From: Arthrobacter sp. Y-9
Lineage (GTDB): Bacteria; Actinomycetota; Actinomycetes; Actinomycetales; Micrococcaceae
Assembly: GCF_029690065.1 (NCBI RefSeq)
Contig: NZ_CP121463.1
Span: forward strand, 1,550,001-1,614,000
Direction: 5' to 3'
Length of the DNA stretch: 64,000 nt
In this document: one piece after another, positions 18,470-27,313 of the stretch
Numbering within the stretch: position 1 is the first letter of the stretch
How the letters are laid out: each line of letters begins with the position of its first letter
The notes under the pieces: model-generated
Told to the model about the DNA's origin: nothing
Seen by the model: only the letters and a program-made list of their open reading frames with translations
The model's database searches: none
Position numbers and translations under genes: made by a program

Positions 18470-18967
18470 TCACGCCCAGGTGATCTCGTCGTCCACCACG
18501 CCGTCCGCGTCCGCGGTGGCCACGAGCACTTCGTCACTGAAATGCTCACCCAGGCTGAAATCCAGGACGAAATAGCGTTCCGGCTGGTCGGGGAAGATCC
18601 CGACGTGACCGAGCCGGAGAGCGCGGACGAAGCTCTGGTCGTCCACCTCGTCGGTGGTGCCGAAGGTGGCCCAGCGTTTCTCCTGGTCGAGTCCCTTGCA
18701 GTGGAAGTGCCGGAACTCCTGGACCTGGCTGTCCTCCTGCCCCAGTTCCTCGCTGATCAGGTCCTTGATCTGATCCACGAGCTCGGGGAGGTAATGCAGC
18801 CGGTAATCGGCTTTGTGCACGGAGGCCTGGTCCGGGCGCTCATGCGCGGCGAAGTTGAGCTCGATCTCCACGGGGACCCCGTGCACGGTGTGCCGGGTGG
18901 TGAAGCAGTGCGCCGTCCCGTGATTGAGTTCGAGTTCACCGAAATGCTCGCTGATGACCGTGCTCAT
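18470..18967 (-). CDS. conserved hypothetical protein, DUF2004-like
   Basis: Acidic soluble protein of 165 aa without signal peptide or membrane segment. It begins MSTVISEHFGELELNHG and has a central HKADYRLHYLPELVDQIKD stretch and a C-terminal RYFVLDFSLGEHFSDEVLV. The overall look is that of DUF2004 proteins, but I rate that assignment as moderate; function is unknown. The ATG at 18967 lies exactly 6 nt after TATGTT (18974-18979 on this strand), so a leaderless mRNA is predicted. It converges with metE over a shared terminator and is not in an operon with the LysR gene, which ends 115 bp away. Confidence 0.7.
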   Translation of the reverse strand: MSTVISEHFGELELNHGTAHCFTTRHTVHGVPVEIELNFAAHERPDQASVHKADYRLHYLPELVDQIKDLISEELGQEDSQVQEFRHFHCKGLDQEKRWATFGTTDEVDDQSFVRALRLGHVGIFPDQPERYFVLDFSLGEHFSDEVLVATADADGVVDDEITWA

Positions 18968-19081
18968 GTGTTCAACATAGACCGGCCCGGCTCCGCTTTC
19001 CAGACTTGCCGCTTCGGCGTTTCCGGGTTACGTGCGCGACCCGGAACCGGGGCCGGGCCGCGCCCGGGGCTCTTCCGGGGG

Positions 19082-19993
19082 TCAGCGCTGAAGGGTCTCC
19101 CGTAGCGTGTCGGAGAGCAGTTCCAGGAACAGGTCCACCCGGGGGCCGCCCTTGCCGCCGGGCAGCAGGGCGAAGACGTTGCGGGCCAGACGGATCTCCG
19201 GGACGTCGAGGGTCGCGATGCCGTCCGGCCGGTCGCCGAGGGCCAGTTCGGGCACCAGGGCGGCGCCGAGGCCCGCGGCGGCGAGCTCGACGCTGGCCGT
19301 GAAGTCGTCACTGTGCGCGACGACGCGCGGATGCAGACCGCAACTGGCGAAGAGGCGCTCGATCACCACGGCGTCCGCGGTTCCGGGGTGGTGCACGATC
19401 CACGGCATGCCGGAGAGCTGCTCGGCGGCCACCGTCGCGCCGGGGGAGAAGCGCCAGGAGGAGGGGACCACCACGCGGAAGTCGTCGTCGCCGATCCACT
19501 GGCGCCGCATGGAGTGAGGCCAGGCCAGGCCGCTCTGGCCCACCTGGTACACCAGGGCGAGGTCGAGCTCGCCGCCGTCGCGCAGTCCCTGGATGGTCTG
19601 ACCCGGTTCTGCGACGGAGATCTTCAGCTCGATCCCGAGGCGTGTCCAGGTGGGGTTGCTCATGATGCGGGGCAGGACGTAGGTCGCGAGGCTGGGGAAG
19701 ATGCCGAGCCGGAGCTCCTGCCGGGTCTCGTCCTGGGCCTTGGACGCCGCGGCCAGCAGGGCCTCGATGTCGGTGAGGACCTTGGTGGCGTGCCGGCTCA
19801 TGGCCTGCGCGGCCTCCGTGGGGACGATGCTGCGGGCATGGCGCTGGAAGAGCTCGACGCCGGCGTCGCGCTCCAGGGCGGAGATCTGCTGGGAGACGGC
19901 CGACGCGGTGTAGCCGAGGTGCTGTGCCGCGGAGGCGAAGGAGCCGTGCCGGATCACCGCGAGCAGGGTTCGCAGGTGGACTGGGTTGATCAC
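19082..19993 (-). CDS. LysR family transcriptional regulator
   Basis: DNA-binding regulator of 303 aa. The N-terminal helix-turn-helix is clear (HLRTLLAVIRHGSFASAAQ, then GYTASAVSQQISALERD). The remainder is the LysR effector-binding fold (LRLGIFPSLATYVLPRIM, GELDLALVYQ, LAAAGLGAALVPE). Start choice: GTG at 19993 (VINPVHLRT) is preceded by GGAGGAAAGG and gives the normal length; a longer frame to 20362 would run through the nrd promoter region. It is divergent from nrdH. LysR regulators often control the adjacent divergent gene, but nrd genes are normally under NrdR, so control of nrd by this protein is only a possibility. Effector unknown. Confidence 0.88.
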   Translation of the reverse strand: MINPVHLRTLLAVIRHGSFASAAQHLGYTASAVSQQISALERDAGVELFQRHARSIVPTEAAQAMSRHATKVLTDIEALLAAASKAQDETRQELRLGIFPSLATYVLPRIMSNPTWTRLGIELKISVAEPGQTIQGLRDGGELDLALVYQVGQSGLAWPHSMRRQWIGDDDFRVVVPSSWRFSPGATVAAEQLSGMPWIVHHPGTADAVVIERLFASCGLHPRVVAHSDDFTASVELAAAGLGAALVPELALGDRPDGIATLDVPEIRLARNVFALLPGGKGGPRVDLFLELLSDTLRETLQR

Positions 19994-20405
19994 GGGTGGC
20001 CTTTCCTCCGGGGTCGTCCCAGACAGTTTAGGCGCTCCGCCGGAGGTGACGCGGGGCACCCGTGGCACCCCTCCGGCGACACGCCGAGGGTGTGCGACAC
20101 GCAGTGAATTAAATGTGCCAAGCGTCATGCACAGCTTGTGGATCGAGGGGGCCTTAATGGCGGATTTCCGGGCAAGATCATCCCTCTGGGCTGTGGACAA
20201 ACGGTGGATAGAATGACATGCTTGTAATACAGCATCTTGGGGTGCAAGACGGGGCGTTGCACTACATGTAGTATCGACATACGCAATCGGGCCACGAGGT
20301 CCTGTGCTGAGGATTCCGCTGGAACAGCAGGAATCCAGGTGCTCCGGAAGGGGGCGCGGCACAGGCGGGATCGCGGCTCAAGCAAAGACTGAAGGGGAGA
20401 GGGAC
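19994..20405 (+). promoter_or_regulatory. nrd control region with NrdR-like box and DnaA-like boxes
   Basis: This 412-bp gap has no convincing gene. It contains ACTACATGTAGT (20261-20272), a perfect 12-bp palindrome matching the NrdR box shape, overlapping a -10-like TAGTAT (20269-20274). Upstream is ATGCT-N8-AGCAT (20218-20235), whose centre is 40 bp from the first. Three DnaA-box-like sites lie further up: TGTGGATCG (20137-20145), TGTGGACAA (20192-20200, a full match to the actinobacterial TTGTCCACA on the other strand) and GGTGGATAG (20203-20211). Confidence 0.6.
20261..20272. promoter_or_regulatory. NrdR-like operator
   Basis: Perfect palindrome ACTACATGTAGT in the context TGC-box-ATC, overlapping the candidate -10 of the nrd operon. 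NrdR is the zinc-finger/ATP-cone repressor of ribonucleotide reductase genes. Confidence 0.65.
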
Positions 20406-20648
20406 ATGACCGTTACGGTGTACACCAAGCCAGCCTGCGTCCAGTGCAACGCCACCTACCGCGCTCTGGACAAGAAGGGCATCGTCTACCAGAGTGTGGA
20501 CGTCTCCCAGGACCCCGAGGCGCTGGAGCGCCTGAAGGAGATGGGCTACCTGCAGGCCCCCGTCGTGGTCACGGACAACGACCACTGGTCCGGTTTCCGC
20601 CCGGACAAGATCGCGGGCCTCGAGGCCGCGGCCACCGCGGTGGCCTGA
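20406..20648 (+). CDS. nrdH: glutaredoxin-like NrdH-redoxin
   Basis: Small electron donor (80 aa) for class Ib ribonucleotide reductase, reduced by thioredoxin reductase. It begins VTVYTKPACVQCNATYRAL with the CVQC redox motif. The C-terminal APVVVTDNDHWSGFRPDKI is the NrdH signature (WSGFRPD) that distinguishes it from glutaredoxin. The ATG at 20406 is preceded by GAGAGGG. It opens the nrdHIEF cluster but is separated from nrdI by 183-192 bp holding a branched hairpin, so nrdH may be made in excess over the rest. Confidence 0.95.
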   Translation: MTVTVYTKPACVQCNATYRALDKKGIVYQSVDVSQDPEALERLKEMGYLQAPVVVTDNDHWSGFRPDKIAGLEAAATAVA

Positions 20649-20682
20649 TCGCCTCCTGAGCATTCCGGCGACCAGCATTCGC

Positions 20683-20745
20683 ACGACGGCGGCCCCTTGC
20701 CACGCGCCGCACCGTTCACGGTGAGCGGCGCCGGCGGGCCGTCGT
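20683..20745 (+). terminator. branched hairpin between nrdH and nrdI
   Basis: Outer stem ACGACGGC/GCCGTCGT (20683-20690 with 20738-20745), inner stem GCGCCGC/GCGGCGC (20704-20710 with 20725-20731) and apical ACCG/CGGT (20711-20714 with 20719-20722). It probably terminates part of the transcripts after nrdH. Confidence 0.55.
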
Positions 20746-20840
20746 CGTCTTGGCGGCAGGCAGGCTGCCCTGCCGCGACACGGGACCCGGCGGGTCCTAC
20801 GACGAAGTGAACTGACAACAGACTTGATGGGGTGACTTCG

Positions 20841-21341
20841 ATGGCAACGCTCACGCGTGATCCTCACGGAACGCGGGACGCCAGGGCCGGACGGGACGTG
20901 GAGAGGGGAAGCTTCCGCGTCTCGTCCAGTCACCTCATCTATTTCTCTTCGGTCTCCGGGAACACCCGGCGGTTCGTGGAGAAGCTCGGAAGGAACGCGG
21001 ACAGGATCCCGCTCCTTCCCACGGAAGAACCACTGCTGGCCACCGAGCCGTTCGTCCTGGTCCTCCCTACGTATGGGGGAACCGGGGGAGACGGGTCGGT
21101 CCCCAAGCAGGTCATCAGATTCCTGAATGTTGAACAGAACCGCAAGCTGATCCGGGGCGTGATCGGGGCAGGGAACACCAACTTCGGGGACAACTACTGC
21201 ATGGCCGGTGACATCATTGCCGCCAAATGCCATGTTCCCCACCTGTACAGATTTGAACTGATGGGCACGCCGGACGACGTGCGCCGAGTCAACGAGGGAT
21301 TGGACACGTTTTGGACACGACTGTCGCAGAACCAGAGCTGA
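20841..21341 (+). CDS. nrdI: NrdI flavodoxin-like protein
   Basis: FMN protein that generates the oxidant for assembly of the dimanganese-tyrosyl cofactor of NrdF. The 166-aa protein has an N-terminal extension of about 30 polar residues, then the flavodoxin core: [19 protein letters not shown] (FMN phosphate loop), [18 protein letters not shown] and [18 protein letters not shown]. The ATG at 20841 is chosen because GGGG lies 8 nt upstream; an in-frame GTG at 20832 is also possible. Its end overlaps or abuts the start of nrdE, indicating translational coupling. Confidence 0.93.
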   Translation: MATLTRDPHGTRDARAGRDVERGSFRVSSSHLIYFSSVSGNTRRFVEKLGRNADRIPLLPTEEPLLATEPFVLVLPTYGGTGGDGSVPKQVIRFLNVEQNRKLIRGVIGAGNTNFGDNYCMAGDIIAAKCHVPHLYRFELMGTPDDVRRVNEGLDTFWTRLSQNQS

Positions 21342-21352
21342 GCGAGGTTTCG

Positions 21353-23494
21353 GTGAAGGCTGAGAAGGCCCCACTGCCGGAGGCTTACAAGGGCCTGGGT
21401 TATCACGAGCTGAACGCCATGCTGAACCTCTACGGTCCGGACGGCAAGATCCAGTTCGACGCGGACCGCGAGGCCGCCCACCAGTACTTCCTGCAGCACG
21501 TGAACAACAACACGGTGTTCTTCCATGACCTGGAAGAGAAGCTCGACTACCTCATCAAGAACCAGTACTACGAGCGCGAGACGCTCGACCAGTACACGAT
21601 GAACTTCATCCGCGAGCTGTTCAACCGCGCGTACAAGAAGAAGTTCCGCTTCGAGACGTTCCTGGGCGCCTTCAAGTTCTACACCTCGTACACGCTCAAG
21701 ACCTTCGACGGCAAGCGCTTCCTGGAGCGCTACGAGGACCGCGTCTGCATGGTCGCGCTGCACCTCGCCCGCGGCAACGAAGAGGTCGCGATCGGCCTGG
21801 TGGATGAGATCATCGAGGGCCGCTTCCAGCCCGCGACCCCCACCTTCCTCAACGCCGGCAAGGCACAGCGCGGCGAGCTCGTCTCCTGCTTCCTGCTGCG
21901 CATCGAGGACAACATGGAGTCGATCGCCCGCGGCATCAACTCCGCCCTTCAGCTGTCCAAGCGTGGCGGTGGCGTGGCCCTGTCCCTCACCAACATCCGT
22001 GAGCACGGCGCGCCGATCAAGCAGATCGAGAACCAGTCCTCCGGTGTCATCCCCGTGATGAAGCTCCTCGAAGACAGCTTCTCCTACGCCAACCAGCTGG
22101 GCGCGCGTCAGGGCGCGGGAGCCGTGTACCTGCACGCCCACCACCCGGACATCTACCGCTTCCTCGACACCAAGCGCGAGAACGCTGACGAGAAGATCCG
22201 CATCAAGACGCTGTCCCTCGGCGTCGTCGTGCCGGACATCACCTTCGAGCTGGCCAAGAAGAACGAGGACATGTACCTCTTCTCGCCGTACGACGTCGAG
22301 CGCGTCTACGGCATCCCGTTCTCCGACGTCTCGGTCACCGAGAAGTACTACGAGATGGTCGACGATTCCCGGATCAAGAAGACCAAGATCAACGCCCGTG
22401 AGTTCTTCCAGACCCTCGCGGAGATCCAGTTCGAGTCCGGTTACCCGTACATCATGTTCGAGGACACCGTGAACCGGGCGAACCCGATCGCCGGCAAGGT
22501 CACCATGAGCAACCTCTGCTCGGAGATCCTCCAGGTGTCCACCCCCAGCATCTACAACGAGGACCTGTCCTACGAGACCGTGGGCAAGGACATCTCCTGC
22601 AACCTGGGCTCGATGAACATCGCCAAGACGATGGACTCGCCGAACATCGGTTCGTCCATCGAGACCGCGATCCGCGCGCTGTCCGCCGTGTCGGACATGT
22701 CCTACATCAACTCGGTGCCGTCCGTGGCCGAGGGTAACGCCAAGAGCCACGCCATCGGCCTCGGTCAGATGAACCTGCACGGCTACCTGGCGCGCGAGCG
22801 GGTCCACTACGGTTCCGAAGAGGGCCTCGATTTCACGAACATCTACTTCTACACCGTGCTCTACCACGCGCTGCGGGCGTCCAACCGCCTCGCGATCGAG
22901 ACCGGTGAGACGTTCGGCGGCTTCGAGAACTCCAAGTACGCCAGCGGCGAGTTCTTCGACAAGTACACCGAGCAGGAGTGGGCCCCCGCCACCGAGCGTG
23001 TCCGCGAGCTGTTCGCCAAGCACCACATCCCCACCCAGGATGACTGGCGCGAGCTCAAGGCCTCGGTCATGGAGCACGGCATCTACAACCAGAACCTGCA
23101 GGCCGTGCCGCCGACCGGTTCCATCAGCTACATCAACAACTCCACCTCGTCGATCCACCCGGTGGCCGCCAAGATCGAGATCCGCAAGGAAGGCAAGATC
23201 GGCCGCGTCTACTACCCGGCGCCGTACCTGACGAACGACAACCTGGAGTACTACCAGGACGCGTACGAGATCGGCTACGAGAAGATCATCGACACCTACG
23301 CCGCCGCCACGCAGCACGTGGACCAGGGCCTGTCCCTGACCCTGTTCTTCAAGGACACGGCCACGACGCGTGACATCAACAAGGCGCAGATCTACGCGTG
23401 GAAGAAGGGCATCAAGACCCTCTACTACATCCGCCTGCGTCAGCTCGCGCTGGAAGGCACCGAGGTCGAGGGCTGCGTCTCCTGCATGCTGTGA
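21353..23494 (+). CDS. nrdE: ribonucleotide reductase class Ib, alpha subunit
   Basis: Catalytic subunit that reduces ribonucleoside diphosphates to deoxy forms. The protein (about 713 aa) shows the active-site elements in order: [25 protein letters not shown], then the substrate loop region [23 protein letters not shown], and the C-terminal shuttle pair CVSC. There is no N-terminal ATP-cone, as expected for class Ib. Start: GTG at 21353 has GCGAGG 5 nt upstream and gives the usual [17 protein letters not shown] beginning. A TTG at 21311, inside nrdI, is a longer alternative. A 14-bp hairpin separates it from nrdF, so the two subunits may not be made in a fixed ratio. Confidence 0.97.
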   Translation: MKAEKAPLPEAYKGLGYHELNAMLNLYGPDGKIQFDADREAAHQYFLQHVNNNTVFFHDLEEKLDYLIKNQYYERETLDQYTMNFIRELFNRAYKKKFRFETFLGAFKFYTSYTLKTFDGKRFLERYEDRVCMVALHLARGNEEVAIGLVDEIIEGRFQPATPTFLNAGKAQRGELVSCFLLRIEDNMESIARGINSALQLSKRGGGVALSLTNIREHGAPIKQIENQSSGVIPVMKLLEDSFSYANQLGARQGAGAVYLHAHHPDIYRFLDTKRENADEKIRIKTLSLGVVVPDITFELAKKNEDMYLFSPYDVERVYGIPFSDVSVTEKYYEMVDDSRIKKTKINAREFFQTLAEIQFESGYPYIMFEDTVNRANPIAGKVTMSNLCSEILQVSTPSIYNEDLSYETVGKDISCNLGSMNIAKTMDSPNIGSSIETAIRALSAVSDMSYINSVPSVAEGNAKSHAIGLGQMNLHGYLARERVHYGSEEGLDFTNIYFYTVLYHALRASNRLAIETGETFGGFENSKYASGEFFDKYTEQEWAPATERVRELFAKHHIPTQDDWRELKASVMEHGIYNQNLQAVPPTGSISYINNSTSSIHPVAAKIEIRKEGKIGRVYYPAPYLTNDNLEYYQDAYEIGYEKIIDTYAAATQHVDQGLSLTLFFKDTATTRDINKAQIYAWKKGIKTLYYIRLRQLALEGTEVEGCVSCML

Positions 23495-24556
<1,062 letters not shown>

Positions 24557-24594
24557 GTTCACTGCTCTCTACGCTGACGCGTTGCGTCTGACGC

Positions 24595-24635
24595 ACGACG
24601 GCGGCCGCTCACCTGGGGTGGGCGGCCGCCGTCGT
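24595..24635. terminator. bidirectional terminator after nrdF
   Basis: Perfect 14-bp stem ACGACGGCGGCCGC (24595-24608 with 24622-24635); the loop can add CACC/GGTG. It lies between nrdF and the convergent gene ending at 24664. Confidence 0.8.
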
Positions 24636-24663
24636 CGTCGTGTGCGGGGGAGCGTTGCCGCGG

Positions 24664-25194
24664 CTAGAGGTTCAGCGTCCACACGGTGATCACGACCACG
24701 AGGATGACGACGAGCAGCCCAGCGCCGCAGCCGATGGCGGCGATCGCTCCGTAGCCGAGCCGTGAGACACGGGCTCCCGACGCACGCATCGCGGCGAGGA
24801 ACTCGTTCCCGCCCCCGGCGTTGAACGCCTGCGCGGCGCCCACCTGATTCATGGCCCGCCCAGCGGTGCTCATGGCGCCGAGGGTCTGGTTCCCGGTGAT
24901 CTCTCCGACGACGTTCGCCGCTCCGAAGTTGAGCGCCTGGTACACCGCCCTCGGCTCGGCGAGGATCGGGTAGTTCCGGCCCGCGACCATGAGGGTGATG
25001 CGCTGCGCGGCCGACTTCACGGTGACCTCTGCCGCGGGAACACTGAAATACTGCATCCATCCGGTCGGCGATCCGACCCAGAGCGTGACGATCCCTTGCT
25101 CGAGCACCGCTTGCGCCGGGTACCAGCTGTTCGAAGCGGTGTCGCCGTAGGCGCCGGCGAACGTGGCATGAGGAAAAATGGAGGGCATCGTCAC
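24664..25194 (-). CDS. hypothetical protein with C-terminal membrane anchor
   Basis: Protein of 176 aa that I do not recognise. The first 75 residues look like a compact beta-rich domain (EQGIVTLWVGSP, YFSVPAAEVTVKSA, RITLMVAGRNYPILAEP), reminiscent of PH-like or GRAM-like folds, but that is a guess from pattern only. A helical middle (ALNFGAANVVGEITG) follows, and a single strongly hydrophobic segment at about 150-174 (AAIGCGAGLLVVILVVVIT) ends the protein, suggesting a tail-anchored topology. The GTG at 25194 is favoured over ATG 25188 because TAGACT lies exactly 6 nt upstream (leaderless). It is divergent from the next gene. Confidence 0.7.
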   Translation of the reverse strand: MTMPSIFPHATFAGAYGDTASNSWYPAQAVLEQGIVTLWVGSPTGWMQYFSVPAAEVTVKSAAQRITLMVAGRNYPILAEPRAVYQALNFGAANVVGEITGNQTLGAMSTAGRAMNQVGAAQAFNAGGGNEFLAAMRASGARVSRLGYGAIAAIGCGAGLLVVILVVVITVWTLNL

Positions 25195-25252
25195 GCCGCG
25201 AGTCTACCCTTCGGGTTCTCCGGACCTGTCACTCCTGTACGAGAGGAACCCC

Positions 25253-25654
25253 ATGGCCAAGAAGAAACGCAGCACGAGCCGAGCCGGCGGCGCAGTCCAG
25301 GAGGAGCAGGCGCTGCGCGGCAAGGCGCGGCGGGCCGTCGACGTCGTGACGCCGGCCTTCGTGGCGTGGTTCGCCGAGCACGAGGAGCCCGTCGGTCTGT
25401 GGAACGCGGCCGCCGTGCTGGACGTGGTGCAGGACTTCGTGTTCGCGCATGCCGAGGGGACCGGCGTCGTCTCCGCCACGGGATTCACGCCCGATGGGTT
25501 CGTCGCCGCCTACGACGTCCTGGCCGAGAGCGTCGACGGCAAACAGGACCTCAGCGACTTCCTGGGCGCCGCCATGCACTCCTACCTCGACTTCCTGGAG
25601 GACACCGGCACCTGGACCGGCGAACCGGCTGATCTGGCCACGCTCCAGGGCTGA
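25253..25654 (+). CDS. conserved hypothetical protein, short member of a local paralog pair
   Basis: Protein of 133 aa. A Lys-rich start (MAKKKRSTSRAGG) is followed by a helical domain: AVDVVTPAFVAWFAEHEE, LDVVQDFVFAHAEG, VSATGFTPDGFVAAYDVL and a closing YLDFLEDTGTWTGEPADLATL. The same motif order occurs in the 303-aa protein at 33234-34145 (AVDTQALAFVRWYEE, VSATAFDADVFLQAM, YLDATGSWTGTAEDLEVL). The two are therefore paralogs. GAGAGG precedes the ATG at 25253; an in-frame upstream ATG at 25178 would overlap the divergent promoter. Function unknown. Confidence 0.8.
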   Translation: MAKKKRSTSRAGGAVQEEQALRGKARRAVDVVTPAFVAWFAEHEEPVGLWNAAAVLDVVQDFVFAHAEGTGVVSATGFTPDGFVAAYDVLAESVDGKQDLSDFLGAAMHSYLDFLEDTGTWTGEPADLATLQG

Positions 25655-25735
25655 TCGCGGCCGACCTGCCTTGAATGGCCTGAATACTGGCCGAATGCAG
25701 AAATAAATGTCAGACCCCTGCCGAAGAATGGGGTC

Positions 25736-27286
25736 ATGGAAGTCAGTGCTCAGCCTCTTGGAGCTCAGCCTCTCGGACCTCCGGCCTCGGTGGCCGTGAC
25801 GGATCCTTGGGACGCGCTCGGTGCGCTGACCGAGGCCATCGTCGCGGCGGATCGCGTCATCGCCCAGATGCAGGCGAGCCGCGAAATGCTGCTCGCCCTC
25901 GCCGCCGGCCTGGCGCCTTCCCTGACATCCGACGACGACGGCGTGCCGGCCGGCTTCGACCCGCTCACCTGGGATGCGCGGGCGGCAGAGCTGGCGGAGC
26001 GCTCCGTGGCGGCCGAGATCGGGACGGCGACCCGCACGAGCGACCGGACCATTCAGCGGCAGATGGCGGAGTCCATGGATCTCGTGGTGCGGTTTCCCGA
26101 GACGCTGCGGGCCCTGGGCGAGGGACGGATCAGCCTCGCCCATACCCGGGTGATCCGGGACGCTGCCGCTGATCTGGACGATGACGGCGTGCGCGCCCGG
26201 TATGAGGCCCACGTGGTCGCCCAGGCCGAGAACGCGGCGCCGCAACGGCTGAAGCGGTTCGCGGTCCGGGAGGCGGAAAAGGTCCGACCGGAAGCTCTCG
26301 AACGTCGTTTCGAGCGGGCCCGCGCCGAACGACGGGTCTGGGTGTCGCCCCTGCCCGATGGGATGGCGGAGCTGACGGCGGTCCTGCCTGCCGCGGTGGC
26401 TCACGGGATTCACGGCCGTCTGACGGACATGGCGCGGGACCGTACCGATCATTGCCGAGACGTGGGTTCTCACGGTGCGCCCGCGCAGGCGTCAGCAGGG
26501 CCGGGGAGCAGCCCCGCACAGGTGCGCACCCTGGACCAGCTCCGGGCCGATCTGCTGGCCGACATGCTGCTGACCGGTGGGCCTCAGCGCGTGGCGGACC
26601 CGGAGGGGCACCTCGCGGCGATCCGTGCCCGCGTCGATGTGACGATTCCCGTGGAGTTGCTCCCGTCCTCGGAGGAGTCTGAGGGATCACCTAGAGCTTC
26701 TGAGCGGCGCAGGATTCCAGGCCTCGGCCTCGGCCTCGGCTCGGGAAGCGACGGTCTTGTCTGGTCTCGCGGCCCGGTGCGGTCGTGCGGCTCGGTCGCG
26801 TCACACGGCGGTGCTGGACGCCACGCCGTAACCGCGGAACTCAACGGCCAGTTCGTCCTTGACCCGGAGACCGCCCGCAGGCTGGCCGGAGGGGAACGCG
26901 TCTGGAACCGAGTCCTGACCGACCCGCTGTCCGGTGCGGTCCTGGCCGTTGACCGGTACCGTCCGAACGCCGACCTGCGCAGGTACCTCGCGGCGCGGGA
27001 CACCCGATGCCGCTTTCCCGGCTGTGGGATCCGCGCCGCGTCGCTTGACCTCGACCACACCGAGGATGCGGCGCACGGAGGCACGACGAGTTCCGCCAAT
27101 CTCGCCGGGCTCTGCCGCAGACACCATGTGCTGAAACATCACTCCCGCTGGACCGTCCGGCAATCGGGGAGAGGGGTCCTCGAATGGACCAGCCCCATGG
27201 GTCGTGTCCATCGGGATGATCCGCCGGCCCCGGCGACGTGGATGGCGGATGCCCGGGTGTCATGTCAGGACCCGCCGCCGTTCTGA
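25736..27286 (+). CDS. DUF222 and HNH endonuclease domain protein
   Basis: Protein of 516 aa with the DUF222 region (ALTEAIVAADRVIAQMQASRE, TDRTIQRQ-like and GRISLAHTRVIRDAAADL). A low-complexity linker follows (about 230-370). The C-terminal HNH nuclease domain has CRFPGCGIRAASLDLDHTED, HGGTTSSANLAGLCRRHH and HHSRW. These proteins occur in many copies in Micrococcaceae and are often linked to mobile or intein-like spread; their substrates are not known. The ATG at 25736 lies exactly 6 nt after AAGAAT (25724-25729), so a leaderless mRNA is predicted. Directly after the start is a 14-bp direct repeat coding AQPLGAQPLG. It converges with ligD, 27 bp apart. Confidence 0.9.
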   Translation: MEVSAQPLGAQPLGPPASVAVTDPWDALGALTEAIVAADRVIAQMQASREMLLALAAGLAPSLTSDDDGVPAGFDPLTWDARAAELAERSVAAEIGTATRTSDRTIQRQMAESMDLVVRFPETLRALGEGRISLAHTRVIRDAAADLDDDGVRARYEAHVVAQAENAAPQRLKRFAVREAEKVRPEALERRFERARAERRVWVSPLPDGMAELTAVLPAAVAHGIHGRLTDMARDRTDHCRDVGSHGAPAQASAGPGSSPAQVRTLDQLRADLLADMLLTGGPQRVADPEGHLAAIRARVDVTIPVELLPSSEESEGSPRASERRRIPGLGLGLGSGSDGLVWSRGPVRSCGSVASHGGAGRHAVTAELNGQFVLDPETARRLAGGERVWNRVLTDPLSGAVLAVDRYRPNADLRRYLAARDTRCRFPGCGIRAASLDLDHTEDAAHGGTTSSANLAGLCRRHHVLKHHSRWTVRQSGRGVLEWTSPMGRVHRDDPPAPATWMADARVSCQDPPPF

Positions 27287-27313
27287 TGGGTCATGCGCTT
27301 CCGCGCCTGCACC

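Noticed and set aside
25665-25698. A stop-context tandem array after the 25253 gene (TGAAT repeats)
   Set aside because: The spacing (about 9-11 bp) and sequence are too irregular to separate from chance.
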